From: Spirochaetaceae bacterium
GTDB lineage: Bacteria > Spirochaetota > Spirochaetia > Treponematales > Breznakiellaceae
Assembly: GCA_031269165.1 (NCBI GenBank)
Contig: JAISZQ010000347.1
Span: 1 to 7,697, forward strand
Length of the DNA stretch: 7,697 nucleotides
Reading direction: 5' to 3'
Of the stretch, positions 1-6,470 are shown piece by piece. Every line of letters starts with the position of its first letter. Positions within the stretch are counted from its first letter, which is position 1. Made by a program: the position numbers and the translations under genes. Under the pieces are notes generated by a model, which worked only from the letters and a program-made list of their open reading frames with translations, made no database searches and had not been told where the DNA came from.

Positions 1-217
1 GACGGCAACAGGTTGCCGCGTCTCCCCCTTCGCTACGGCCCGCCGCTTGCGCTTAGGGTCCTTCGCTATCCCCCTCTGCGGGGACAAAACCATGCGGTGC
101 ATGGTTTTGTGGGCGTACCCCAAGCGTCCACGGACGGACGCAGGACTGAGTACGCCCCGGCCCGGAAGTCCGAAGCAGGACGCTGAGGACTGTAGGGAGC
201 CCCCCGCAACGCCCCCG
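1..217 (-). repeat. Structured GC-rich repeat, copy 1 (core 64-215)
   Basis: This stretch is the inverted counterpart of 1281-1472, on the other side of dapB; the core 64-215 aligns with the reverse complement of 1281-1430 almost without gaps. It is rich in hairpins. ACAAAACCAT (84-93) pairs with ATGGTTTTGT (101-110). GGGCGTAC (111-118) pairs with GTACGCCC (150-157) and encloses a GCGTCC/GGACGC stem. CCCC/GGGG flanks a short loop around 71-83. AGTCC and GGACT could pair at about 168-191. An extra GGCAAC/GTTGCC hairpin lies at the left edge (4-17). There is no convincing protein gene. It may be a dispersed non-autonomous element or a structured RNA; the sequence does not decide between them. 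Confidence 0.75.
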
Positions 218-309
218 GCACTTTGGTGTTTGGTATTATAAAGGAGCATCACTGTAGGGTGGCCGGCAGAGCGGTTGACGCGGTTAGCGGTTAGTCGAAG
301 GAGTTTTGC
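218..309 (+). other. Leader region upstream of dapB, weak promoter-like elements
   Basis: A TATTAT/TATAAA box at 234-242 could be a -10 element, but no good -35 lies at normal spacing. AAGGAG at 241-246 looks like a ribosome binding site but has no start codon behind it (ATCACTGTAG follows). A TTGACG at 275-280 resembles a -35 box but has no matching -10 about 17 bases on. No lysine riboswitch or T-box pattern was recognised. The dapB promoter is therefore not securely placed. Confidence 0.25.
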
Positions 310-393
310 ATGAAACGGTTTGTGTTATTGTTTGAGATTTCCCCTGCCTGGCGGCGGGTGCCGTCGGCGCGGAACGTGAGGAGGGTGCCGTGA
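310..393 (+). CDS. 27-residue leader ORF overlapping dapB
   Basis: A short ORF starts at ATG 310 and stops at TGA 391-393. It has a strong ribosome binding site, AAGGAG (298-303), six bases before the ATG. The peptide begins MKRFVLLFEIS and ends in an arginine-rich tail. Its stop overlaps the GTG start of dapB in the arrangement GTGA, which is typical of translational coupling. The peptide resembles no family I know and has no run of lysine codons, so a lysine attenuator is not supported. It may serve only to deliver ribosomes to dapB, or it may be chance. Confidence rests on the ribosome binding site and the exact overlap. Confidence 0.42.
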   Translation: MKRFVLLFEISPAWRRVPSARNVRRVP

Positions 394-1175
394 ACATCGC
401 GTTAGTCGGATACGGCAAAATGGGGCGGTTGATCGAGAAAACGGCTCTTGCCCGTGGTCATGCTATTGTCGCCGTTATCGACCCATTTATCGACCCGTCT
501 ATCGGGCCGTTTGCGGAAGGGACGGGCGGGCGCGTCATCGGGCGGTCTGTTGCCGAGATAGGCGAGGGCATGGGCACCGTTCATGCCGCTATCGAGTTTA
601 GCAGTCCCGCGTCCGCTGTGGGGAACATCAAGGCCCTGCTGGCCGCCGGGATTCCCGTGGTAACGGGGACCACCGGCTGGTACGACCAGTTGCCGGACGT
701 GGAAGCGGCGGTGAAGGCCGCGAAGGGGAGCCTCATCTGGTCGTCCAACTATTCCATCGGCGTCCGGCTCTTCCTGAAGATCGCCGCGTTTGCCGCGAAT
801 GCCGCTTGCCCGTACGAGGAATACGACATCGCGGGCTATGAGTCCCACCATAACAAGAAGGCGGACAGCCCGTCCGGCACCGCGAAGACGCTGGTAGAAA
901 AAGTGCTCGCCGCGCAGACTCGGAAAACGAAAGCGGTCTACGACAAACTCGACCGCCCGCCCGCACAGGACGAGTTGCACTTTGCGAGCCTCCGCACGGG
1001 GAGCGATCCGGGCACCCACACGCTCTTCTTCGACAGCGACGCGGACACGATAGAGATCACCCACCGCGCCCGCAATAGGGAAGGCTTCGCGTCCGGGGCG
1101 GTTCGCGCCGCCGAGTGGCTGGCCGGTTCAGGTCTCCCCCGGCGCGGCCTGTTCACGCTGGACGATATGCTGTGA
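390..1175 (+). CDS. dapB: 4-hydroxy-tetrahydrodipicolinate reductase (DapB)
   Basis: DapB reduces 4-hydroxy-tetrahydrodipicolinate to tetrahydrodipicolinate with NAD(P)H in the cytoplasmic diaminopimelate/lysine pathway. The 261-residue protein has normal length. The N-terminal Rossmann fold carries GYGKMG at residues 7-12, and VTGTTGW lies at 91-97. SNYSIGV (119-125) matches the conserved SIGV region. ESHHNKKADSPSGTA (151-165) is the substrate-binding signature; by comparison with E. coli DapB the catalytic pair would be His153 and Lys157. The C-terminal half keeps the RTGSDPGTH, EITHRARNR and FASGAV blocks. Asp31 at the end of the second strand hints at NADH use, which is inference. The start is GTG 390, behind GAGGAGG (378-384), and overlaps the stop of the 27-codon ORF. 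It is not followed by another lysine gene; an intrinsic terminator lies at 1451-1487. Confidence 0.97.
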   Translation: MNIALVGYGKMGRLIEKTALARGHAIVAVIDPFIDPSIGPFAEGTGGRVIGRSVAEIGEGMGTVHAAIEFSSPASAVGNIKALLAAGIPVVTGTTGWYDQLPDVEAAVKAAKGSLIWSSNYSIGVRLFLKIAAFAANAACPYEEYDIAGYESHHNKKADSPSGTAKTLVEKVLAAQTRKTKAVYDKLDRPPAQDELHFASLRTGSDPGTHTLFFDSDADTIEITHRARNREGFASGAVRAAEWLAGSGLPRRGLFTLDDML

Positions 1176-1280
1176 AATCAGCGGACGGTTTAGCGTGAGT
1201 CGGCGGGTTGGCACACCGCTGTCAACAACTTAAGAACCTGTTCCAAAACCCCGCAGGATGCAATCCTCCGCCGAGATTCG
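1176..1280. other. Short spacer between dapB and repeat copy 2
   Basis: This stretch has no gene. CAGCGG (1179-1184) and CCGCTG (1216-1221) could pair across a long loop, but no T-run follows. GAACCTGTTCC (1233-1243) is a small inverted sequence that recurs in reduced form near 7452 (GGAACCTGT), so it probably belongs to the dispersed repeat. Confidence 0.35.
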
Positions 1281-1472
1281 GGGGCGTTGCGGGGGCACCC
1301 TACAGTCCTCAACGTCCTGTTTCGGACTTCCGGGCCGGGGTGTGCTCTATTTTGCGTCCATCCGTGGACGCTGGGGGCACACCCACAAAACCATGCACCG
1401 TATGGTTTTGTCCCCGTTGAAGGGGATAGCGGAGGACGCAAGTCCGTAGCGAGGGGGAAGGCTTTCCCCCTC
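1281..1472 (+). repeat. Structured GC-rich repeat, copy 2
   Basis: This is the inverted counterpart of copy 1 at 1-217. It keeps the same succession of hairpins: GGGTGTGC (1338-1345) with GCACACCC (1377-1384), enclosing GCGTCCA/TGGACGC (1354-1370), then ACAAAACCAT/ATGGTTTTGT (1385-1410). Relative to copy 1, two base pairs of the outer 8-bp stem differ, and both partners have changed. The right end carries a GC-rich hairpin that works as a terminator. The two copies bracket dapB tail to tail. Confidence 0.8.
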
Positions 1473-1487
1473 TTTATATTTCTTTTG
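1451..1487 (+). terminator. Intrinsic terminator downstream of dapB
   Basis: GAGGGGGAA (1451-1459) and TTCCCCCTC (1464-1472) form a perfect 9-bp stem with a four-base loop, GGCT. The T-rich tract TTTATATTTCTTTT follows directly. It lies about 275 bases after the dapB stop and forms the end of structured repeat copy 2, so the repeat itself supplies the terminator. Confidence 0.75.
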
Positions 1488-1495
1488 GAGAAGCA

Positions 1496-1538
1496 CTATA
1501 AAAGCCTCTCGCGTTCTTCCCTTTTCCAGCAAGAGGCT
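1496..1538 (-). terminator. Intrinsic terminator of the AraC-family gene
   Basis: Read on the minus strand, AGCCTCTTGC and GCGAGAGGCT form a 10-bp stem (plus-strand positions 1529-1538 and 1503-1512) with one G-U pair and a loop of about 16 bases, followed by TTTTAT. The stem begins directly after the stop codon of the AraC-family gene. With the plus-strand terminator just to its left, it separates the convergent dapB and AraC transcripts. Confidence 0.65.
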
Positions 1539-2339
1539 CTATCCACCCCGTTTGGGAATGCACGAGGAAGGCGCATAGCCCAAGATGCGCTTGAACTGTT
1601 TGTAAAAGTAGAAGACGTCGGAGTAACCGCAGTGTTCGGCGGCTTCGCAGACTTTGTATTCGCCCGACCGGAGCATATTTTCGCCGTTTTTTACGCGGAT
1701 GCGGGCGACGTATTGATGGAAGGTGAGGCCGGTTTGCTGGCGGAAGAGCGCGCCAAAGTAAACGGGGTTGAGGCCGGTCGATTTGGCGACTTTTTTGACC
1801 GAGAACTTTTCGGCGTAGTGGGCGGCGATGTGGCGGCAGGTTTTCTTGATGCGGTAGTCGCGGTTTGACGAGTCGATGTTGTAGACGATGTGCTCAAACA
1901 GGATGTGGAGAATCAGGAGGAGCAGGCCGCGCGTCCTGATGAGGTAGCCCGGTTCCTTTTCGACCCAAGCCGTGGTGAGTTCGTGGCAATAGCGGATGAG
2001 GTCCCGGCGGATGCCGATGTGACTGAGCAACGGGAAGGGAATGCGCGTGGGATTCCCCGCGATGTCGTAGGCGGAAAAGTTTACCGCAAAACAGTGCATA
2101 AGCCTCTCCGGTAGGGAGACCGCTGCCCGCGTGTGTCCCGGCGGTATGCAGAGAAGATCACCCTCGTTGACCGCATACTCTTTCCCGTCGATTGTGTAAC
2201 GGGCGCTTCCCGCCGTAACATAGGTGATGTCGTAAAAATCAATGGGGTCGCGCTTGATCCGCCACTCCGGCGTACATTTTCTCTGTACGAGATAGTTAAT
2301 TTCGGGAACAATGTTTTCGTTAATCTCTTTTTTCTGCAT
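1539..2339 (-). CDS. AraC-family transcriptional regulator
   Basis: A 266-residue cytoplasmic transcription factor. The N-terminal half (about residues 25-90) looks like a cupin sensor domain, with the pattern DFYDITYVTAGSARYTIDG followed by EGDLLCIPPGHT (59-70). The C-terminal AraC DNA-binding domain covers about 162-262. The first helix-turn-helix is around 179-204 (FSVKKVAKSTGLNPVYFGALF), and the second around 229-257 (CEAAEHCGYSDVFYFYKQF, then GYAPSS). The length is usual for one-sensor AraC activators. The ATG at 2339 is preceded by an AAAGGAAG ribosome binding site (complement of 2346-2353), and a TATAAT box lies further upstream. The ligand cannot be read from sequence; cupin-AraC proteins of this size often respond to sugars. 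No metabolic or transport gene lies beside it, so the target is unknown. Confidence 0.93.
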   Translation of the reverse strand: MQKKEINENIVPEINYLVQRKCTPEWRIKRDPIDFYDITYVTAGSARYTIDGKEYAVNEGDLLCIPPGHTRAAVSLPERLMHCFAVNFSAYDIAGNPTRIPFPLLSHIGIRRDLIRYCHELTTAWVEKEPGYLIRTRGLLLLILHILFEHIVYNIDSSNRDYRIKKTCRHIAAHYAEKFSVKKVAKSTGLNPVYFGALFRQQTGLTFHQYVARIRVKNGENMLRSGEYKVCEAAEHCGYSDVFYFYKQFKRILGYAPSSCIPKRGG

Positions 2340-2374
2340 GATGCCCTTCCTTTCGGAAACCGCCGATTTATTCT

Positions 2375-2410
2375 CTTCTATTATACTGCTTGAGACCGGA
2401 AAATAATACC
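2375..2410 (-). promoter_or_regulatory. Likely promoter of the AraC-family gene
   Basis: On the minus strand there is a perfect TATAAT (complement of 2380-2385), about 40 bases before the start codon. No strong -35 lies 17 bases upstream (the hexamer there is TATTAT), which would suit a promoter that needs an activator. A small palindromic pair, CCGG-N9-CCGG (2396-2412), lies just upstream and could be an operator; that is inference. Confidence 0.45.
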
Positions 2411-2604
2411 GGGGTTTTTTATGCAGGGCAACGTCATGTACTTTTTTTTATCGGCAAACAGGGTAAGGCCGGCATAATTTTGTAGCCTTTAGGCGAAAAA
2501 ATGCGATGTCTGGCCGCAAAATCGCAACCGTCGTTTATGCACTGACTTTGTGGACAGACACTATGTAACCATGGACCTCACGAAAGGACGCATCCGATGA
2601 GCCC
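2411..2604. other. AT-rich spacer upstream of the AraC-family gene
   Basis: No gene can be supported here. There are T-runs (TTTTTT at 2415-2420, and 2442-2449) and a small GCC-TTTA-GGC hairpin near 2487. A 19-codon ORF starts at 2421 but lacks a convincing ribosome binding site. The base composition is clearly more AT-rich than the neighbouring repeats, so this is likely true upstream sequence of the AraC gene rather than part of the repeat mosaic. Confidence 0.4.
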
Positions 2605-2691
2605 GTCATTGCGAGACGCGGGGCATAGTCGTCATTGCGAGGGCGTAGCCCGAAGCAATCCAGAGCGCTACGCGAATGGAAAATGGAGAAT
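2605..2691 (+). repeat. Partial dispersed repeat: half palindromes plus ATGGAAAATGG module
   Basis: GTCATTGCGAG occurs at 2605-2615 and again at 2631-2641. The second copy continues through GAAGCAATCCAG (2652-2663), the left arm of the palindromic element seen complete at 2720-2813. It then joins CGCGAATGGAAAATGGAGAATG (2671-2691 and just before), a module also present at 6195-6244. No right arm is present, so this is a broken or recombined copy. Confidence 0.7.
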
Positions 2692-2702
2692 GTCGTTTTT
2701 GC

Positions 2703-2870
2703 GTGGTTCGTGGCAGGGCCGTCATTGCGAGGGCGTAGCCCGAAGCAATCCAGACGGGGGAGGCCCCCACACTGGATTGCTTCGCTACGCTCTACGAGCG
2801 GCTCGCAATGACGACTCTTCATTTTCCATTATCCATTTATCATTTTCAATTCGCGCGAAGCGCGCGCGCC
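2703..2870 (+). repeat. Left long inverted repeat bounding the SMC-like gene
   Basis: The order here is GTGGTTCGTGGCAG (2703-2716), a 94-bp palindromic element (2720-2813), then CATTTTCCATTATCC... through TTCGCGCGAAG (about 2819-2860). The reverse complement of 6186-6390 carries the same modules in the same order, with near identity across the TTCGTGGCAG / GTCATTGCGAG junction. The repeat overlaps the last codons of the SMC-like gene and provides its stop. Confidence 0.8.
2720..2813. repeat. Palindromic element, copy with GGGGGAGGCCCCC loop
   Basis: CGTCATTGCGAG (2720-2731) pairs with CTCGCAATGACG (2802-2813), and GAAGCAATCCAG (2742-2753) with CTGGATTGCTTC (2772-2783). The loop contains GGGGGAGGCCCCC. 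The left half also occurs alone, with the same loop sequence in reverse, at 6412-6470. It resembles short palindromic repeats scattered through many bacterial genomes; no protein is encoded. Confidence 0.85.
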
Positions 2871-5800
2871 CTCATCGGTGTGGAAATCCCGCACGCGGGC
2901 GGAGTAACCGTGGCGGATCACGAGGTTGATCCGGTCCATGTGGGGGGCGATGGCCTCGATCTTTTCGGTGGGGACGGAGCTGATGATCTGAATGTTCAGG
3001 TCCCGGTAGAACTTCAGAATCTTGCCGATGCGCTCGTCGTCCATGCGGTTAAAGGCCTCGTCAAACATCACGAGCCGTATCGTGCTTTCGGGCCGGCTTT
3101 TGTAGAAACGGTAAAAACTCGCGGCGATGGCCACGTAGTACGGAGTCTGGGTTTCGCCGCCGGACTTCTCCCGCAGCACCTTGGACAGGGAAAGTTCCAC
3201 CGGTTTTCCCGTGCCCGGATCGATCACATCGGTTTCTTTGATCTTGATGTCGTAGTGAAAGTACGTGCGGTAGTCGCAGATACTCCGCAACTCAGGAGAG
3301 TCGAGGTTGGCGTTGAGAATCCGGTCAAAAAGGTCTTGGGCGGCCTTCAATTCGGCGGGGTCCACCAGTTGGGAAAAGAGATTTTCCTCTTGGGCGGGAA
3401 TTTCCGCGGCCTTCCTGATAATCTGTATCTGCCCCTTCCGGTCGTTCCGTTCCTCCAGCGTAAAGCGGTACTGATCCCGGCCAAAACTCAAAGCGCGCAG
3501 AATCTCGTTGATCTCCCGAAAACTTTCCCGCGCCTCCTCAATAAGCTCATTCAAGCGGGAGATGAAGTGATCTTTGAATTCCTTTTCCGCGTCCTGCCGC
3601 GCGCGGGCGATCTTTTCACGGTATTCCGGCAGTTCCGACATCTCCAGCCGTTTCAAAATCTGTTCCGCCTCGCTGTTCTCCGAGGGTTCCAGCGAGAGCA
3701 GCGCGTTGAACTCCCGGTCATAGACCTGGGCAAGGGTCTGATAGTCCTTTTTAAGGTTATCCACCCGCGTCCGGTAGCCCTTGAGCGTGGACTCATAACT
3801 GCTTGCCAAGTCTCGCAGGCTGTTCTTTTCCATCTGCTTTTCCGCATAGGTCTCACATTCGCCGATTTCCAGCGGGTGGGCTTCGCCAAAAGAACGGATG
3901 GCCCCGGCTTTTTCCTCAAGCGAACATTCCAATGTGGCAATATCTTCCCGCAGATCAGCGGCACTCCGGTGGACCCCGCCCAAACTTTCGTGCAGACGAT
4001 AGGTTTCCGTCTCCGCCTCCCGAATCTGTTTGATAAGCGCGTCCCGTTTTTGCTGAAGTTCCCTGAAACTCGCCGTATCAACGGCGGCCAAGTCTGTTTT
4101 GGCACGGGACAGATCGCTGAAAAGTTTTTCGCACTCCTCCACAGCGGGCACGAGGAGCTGGATTTCCGTGAGCGTCCGCGCCGCCCGGTGAAAGAGATCC
4201 TCCCGGATTGCCGCCTCCTTTTCCCGCGCTTCCGCCTCGTCCCGTTCCCCTTTAAGTCGTTCCGACTCGGCCTTCAGGAAGTCCCGCCGCTTCTTGCGGG
4301 CCGCCTGTCCCAGATAGTGCCGCTTATACACCTCCTCCCGTATGCGGGACGCGGTGTGATTGCCGTAGGACATACATTCTTTGGTCACGGCAAAAGCATA
4401 GTTTTTCAGGCTGCCTATGTCGGCGCGGATCACCTCGCCCAGCACATAGTCCAGGTATATCCGGGCGTAGGGAGAGGTGGTGCTGACCAGTTCCGCGAGA
4501 CTCCCCTTTCGTATTGCCGCACCCCGCATCTTTTCCAGATTGGGGAGCAGGGCCCCGCCGACGTTCCGGGGAAGCCCGTCGTACACTTCGAGGGCCTTCT
4601 GAAATTCCTCGCTATCCACCAGAATGGCAAAGCGGCGGGTGTTGAGCCAGCCCTCTATCGCGTCTGCCCAGGCAAGGTCGTCAATCTCCGCCGTGTCCGC
4701 CAGAAACCAAGCGTCGATGCCGGCCTCTTTCAGCGCGTCCCGCAGGGCGGTGGGGGCTTCGGGATAGCGGGGAATGCCCCGTTCGAGGTCCGCCAGTTCC
4801 GCCAGCGTCTCCCGCAGGGCCAGAACCGCCTCCGCTTTCAAGCGTCGGGCCTCCTCCTTCTCCGTCCGGCTTTTCGCCTCTTCCGTTTCCACGGTCTCTA
4901 TGTCGCGGGCGTGGTCTTGGCCCAGAGGACGACCCAAAGAATGGCCCAAAAGACTTTCGCACTGGGACTTGAGGAGCATATACCGGTCCCGCCGGGGTTC
5001 CGCTTCTTTCAGGTCTTTTTCGAGGCGGGCTATCCGCTCCTCAATCCGCTGGTAGAGGATGTGGGTTTCGTTGGCCGCGAGGCTCGCTTCGGTCTCCCCG
5101 CGTTCCTGCTCCCATTCAAACCGTTGCCGCTCAAGCCCGGCAATCTCCTTTTCCAGAAAACGGGTCTTCTCCTCGGCTTCCCCCAAGCGTCGGCGTTTGT
5201 CCTCCCGTTTCTGTTCCTCCATGTCCCGCTCTATCCTGAGTTTTAGATACTCCTGTTTCGTGATGAGGCCCTGGTAATTCCGCCACTCCGCCGCCCGCAG
5301 GTTTATCTTTCTCAGAGCCTCGATCCGCAAGACCGCGCCCCGTGCCTGACGGTCCGCTTCCTTGTAACTTTCGAGGTTATCCTTCATCGCGCTGATTTCC
5401 ACCGGGCGGTCTTCCAGAATATAGTCGCAGACAAAGCGATCGACCGACACAAGCGGCGTAAAACTCACCGACCGGGTAAACGCCTCCAGATAGGGGTTGA
5501 ATTCCGCATAACGCCGCCACACCCCAAGCCGATTGGTAAAGTCCCGCAGATAGAGCCGCTTGGACTCGTAAAAGACGGTGCGACTCCCATCCCCGGCCAG
5601 CAAGTCCCGAAACTGGCGGTACCCCAAGGGGGTACTCCCCGGCAGCCCCTCCGCCGTCCGCACCGCAGCAATGGCAACAGCATCGCCAATCCAAAAATGT
5701 TCCGTCAGCCGCCCGTCGGTATAAGCCTCCACGCAGACCCCCGCCGCAAAAATGCCCTTTCCCGCGCCCGCCGCCGTACTTGCCGTTGCGCTTGCCGCCT

Positions 5801-6104
5801 CGCTTACCGAAAATTCCAGCATCACGTGGGACACCGTATCACCCCGGCGGTACTCCGTATCGTCGGCCCCCAACTTGCAGCGCACATACCCCAAGAGGTC
5901 CCGTCCGCCACCCTTGCGATCCCCGGCGGCGGTGTTAAACCGGGCCTTGCGGAGGTCCGCTGCCATAGCGTACTGGATAGCGTCGATGATGGTGGATTTG
6001 CCGGAACCGTTATCCCCGGCCAGCAGACAGCGATTCCCGATGTCGATGAGCGTGTCCTCAAAGTTATGCCAGTTTACCAGCCGTATGCGTTCCAGCGTAA
6101 TCAC
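2829..6104 (-). CDS. JetC/MukB-like SMC ATPase, solitary
   Basis: A 1091-residue SMC-type ATPase. JetC proteins are the motor of Wadjet, which extrudes DNA loops and cuts plasmids together with JetA (kleisin), JetB and the nuclease JetD. The N-terminal head has RLVNWHNF (8-15), as in MukB-type proteins, and the Walker A motif GDNGSGKST (30-38). An Ala/Ser/Thr-rich insert lies at 102-116. Charged, heptad-like arms cover about 250-450 and 600-880, with a globular hinge-like part between (IEGWLNTRRFAILV and following). The C-terminal head has the signature SGGETQTPYYVAIAASF (981-997) and Walker B LVMFDEAF (1011-1018), so both ATPase half-sites are intact. GTG 6104 is chosen because AAAAAGGAGG lies five bases upstream; the frame stays open to 6392 only through repeat DNA. 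No jetA, jetB or jetD is adjacent. RecN-, SbcC- or Rad50-like function is less likely given the signature. Confidence 0.86.
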   Translation of the reverse strand: MITLERIRLVNWHNFEDTLIDIGNRCLLAGDNGSGKSTIIDAIQYAMAADLRKARFNTAAGDRKGGGRDLLGYVRCKLGADDTEYRRGDTVSHVMLEFSVSEAASATASTAAGAGKGIFAAGVCVEAYTDGRLTEHFWIGDAVAIAAVRTAEGLPGSTPLGYRQFRDLLAGDGSRTVFYESKRLYLRDFTNRLGVWRRYAEFNPYLEAFTRSVSFTPLVSVDRFVCDYILEDRPVEISAMKDNLESYKEADRQARGAVLRIEALRKINLRAAEWRNYQGLITKQEYLKLRIERDMEEQKREDKRRRLGEAEEKTRFLEKEIAGLERQRFEWEQERGETEASLAANETHILYQRIEERIARLEKDLKEAEPRRDRYMLLKSQCESLLGHSLGRPLGQDHARDIETVETEEAKSRTEKEEARRLKAEAVLALRETLAELADLERGIPRYPEAPTALRDALKEAGIDAWFLADTAEIDDLAWADAIEGWLNTRRFAILVDSEEFQKALEVYDGLPRNVGGALLPNLEKMRGAAIRKGSLAELVSTTSPYARIYLDYVLGEVIRADIGSLKNYAFAVTKECMSYGNHTASRIREEVYKRHYLGQAARKKRRDFLKAESERLKGERDEAEAREKEAAIREDLFHRAARTLTEIQLLVPAVEECEKLFSDLSRAKTDLAAVDTASFRELQQKRDALIKQIREAETETYRLHESLGGVHRSAADLREDIATLECSLEEKAGAIRSFGEAHPLEIGECETYAEKQMEKNSLRDLASSYESTLKGYRTRVDNLKKDYQTLAQVYDREFNALLSLEPSENSEAEQILKRLEMSELPEYREKIARARQDAEKEFKDHFISRLNELIEEARESFREINEILRALSFGRDQYRFTLEERNDRKGQIQIIRKAAEIPAQEENLFSQLVDPAELKAAQDLFDRILNANLDSPELRSICDYRTYFHYDIKIKETDVIDPGTGKPVELSLSKVLREKSGGETQTPYYVAIAASFYRFYKSRPESTIRLVMFDEAFNRMDDERIGKILKFYRDLNIQIISSVPTEKIEAIAPHMDRINLVIRHGYSARVRDFHTDEGARASRELKMING

Positions 6105-6119
6105 GGGAACCTCCTTTTT
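6105..6119 (-). promoter_or_regulatory. Ribosome binding site deciding the SMC-like start
   Basis: On the minus strand, AAAAAGGAGG (complement of 6110-6119) stands five bases before GTG 6104. The in-frame ATG at 6137 has AAGGAG only one base away, which is too close, and its first codons read through ATGGAAAATGG-like repeat sequence. The GTG also places the conserved LERIRLVNW block at the normal distance from the N-terminus. Confidence 0.75.
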
Positions 6120-6185
6120 CCATTTTCCGTTCTCCATGCTCCTTGCGGTGATGGTAATGGTGATGATGATACCATTATCCGGCAA
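6120..6185. other. Spacer between SMC-like gene and its right inverted repeat
   Basis: It contains degenerate ATGG/GATG trinucleotide-like runs (about 6148-6172). On the minus strand a GATAAT (complement of 6174-6179) could be a -10 box for the SMC-like gene, without a good -35. No gene is seen. Confidence 0.25.
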
Positions 6186-6390
6186 TTCTGGCGAGAGGAG
6201 CGCACTTCGCGCGAATGGAAAATGATAAATGGAGAATGGAAAATGATGTCGCGCCGGATGGGAATGAACGCCCTCCGTCATTGCGAGCGGGCCACTCATT
6301 AGAGCGGGCGAAGCAATCCAGGGAGAACGCCCCTCGTCTGGATTGCTTCGCCGCGTTGCGTCTCGCAATGACGGCTCTGCCACGAACCAC
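6186..6390 (-). repeat. Right long inverted repeat bounding the SMC-like gene
   Basis: Reading outward from the gene the modules are CTTCGCGCGAATGG with ATGGAAAATG runs (about 6193-6246), a 98-bp palindromic element (6276-6373), then CTGCCACGAACCAC (6377-6390). This is the left repeat at 2703-2870 in reverse. The main difference is about 20-30 extra bases between the palindrome and the ATGGAAAATG module (6247-6275). No duplicated target site was recognised outside the pair. Confidence 0.78.
6276..6373. repeat. Palindromic element, copy with GGGAGAACGCCCC loop
   Basis: CGTCATTGCGAG (6276-6287) pairs with CTCGCAATGACG (6362-6373), and GAAGCAATCCAG pairs with CTGGATTGCTTC (6338-6349). The loop GGGAGAACGCCCCTCGT is shared with the element at 7282-7372 and differs from that at 2720-2813, so two loop types exist in this window. 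Confidence 0.85.
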
Positions 6391-6411
6391 ACGAACCAAC
6401 ACGAACAAGCC

Positions 6412-6470
6412 CGTCATTGCGAGCGGGCCGCTCATTAGAGTGGGCGAAGCAATCCAGTGTGAGGGCCTCC
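6412..6470 (+). repeat. Truncated palindromic element
   Basis: CGTCATTGCGAG (6412-6423) and GAAGCAATCCAG (6446-6457) form the left arm, and GTGTGAGGGCCTCCC matches the reverse complement of the loop of the 2720-2813 element. The right arm is missing; after about 6470 the sequence changes to an AT-rich promoter region for the small plus-strand genes. Confidence 0.75.

Noticed and set aside
47..241. Shared reading frame (DKT-RCMVLW) in the two dapB-flanking repeats
   Set aside because: The frame in copy 2 stops early while nucleotide similarity continues, and the changes fit stem pairing better than protein conservation.
1287..1868. 193-codon plus-strand ORF across repeat copy 2 and the AraC gene
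   Set aside because: It runs through a terminator and then antisense to a clear AraC protein; no ribosome binding site.
2421..2480. 19-codon ORF in the AT-rich spacer
   Set aside because: No convincing ribosome binding site and runs of low-complexity T; likely chance.
2535..2822. 95-codon minus-strand ORF
   Set aside because: It is a translation of the palindromic repeats (RHCEP..., SEAIQ... patterns), which produce similar false ORFs wherever they occur, also at 6175-6435 and 7207-7573.
2808..5246. 812-codon plus-strand ORF antisense to the SMC-like gene
   Set aside because: It mirrors the codon structure of the minus-strand gene, starts in repeat DNA, has no recognisable domains, and the opposite strand has clear ATPase motifs.
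5697..6302. 201-codon plus-strand ORF
   Set aside because: It is antisense to the N-terminal ATPase head and ends in repeat DNA.
6105..6392. N-terminal extension of the SMC-like protein to 6392
   Set aside because: The added residues translate repeat DNA (palindrome and ATGGAAAATGG module); a strong ribosome binding site supports GTG 6104.
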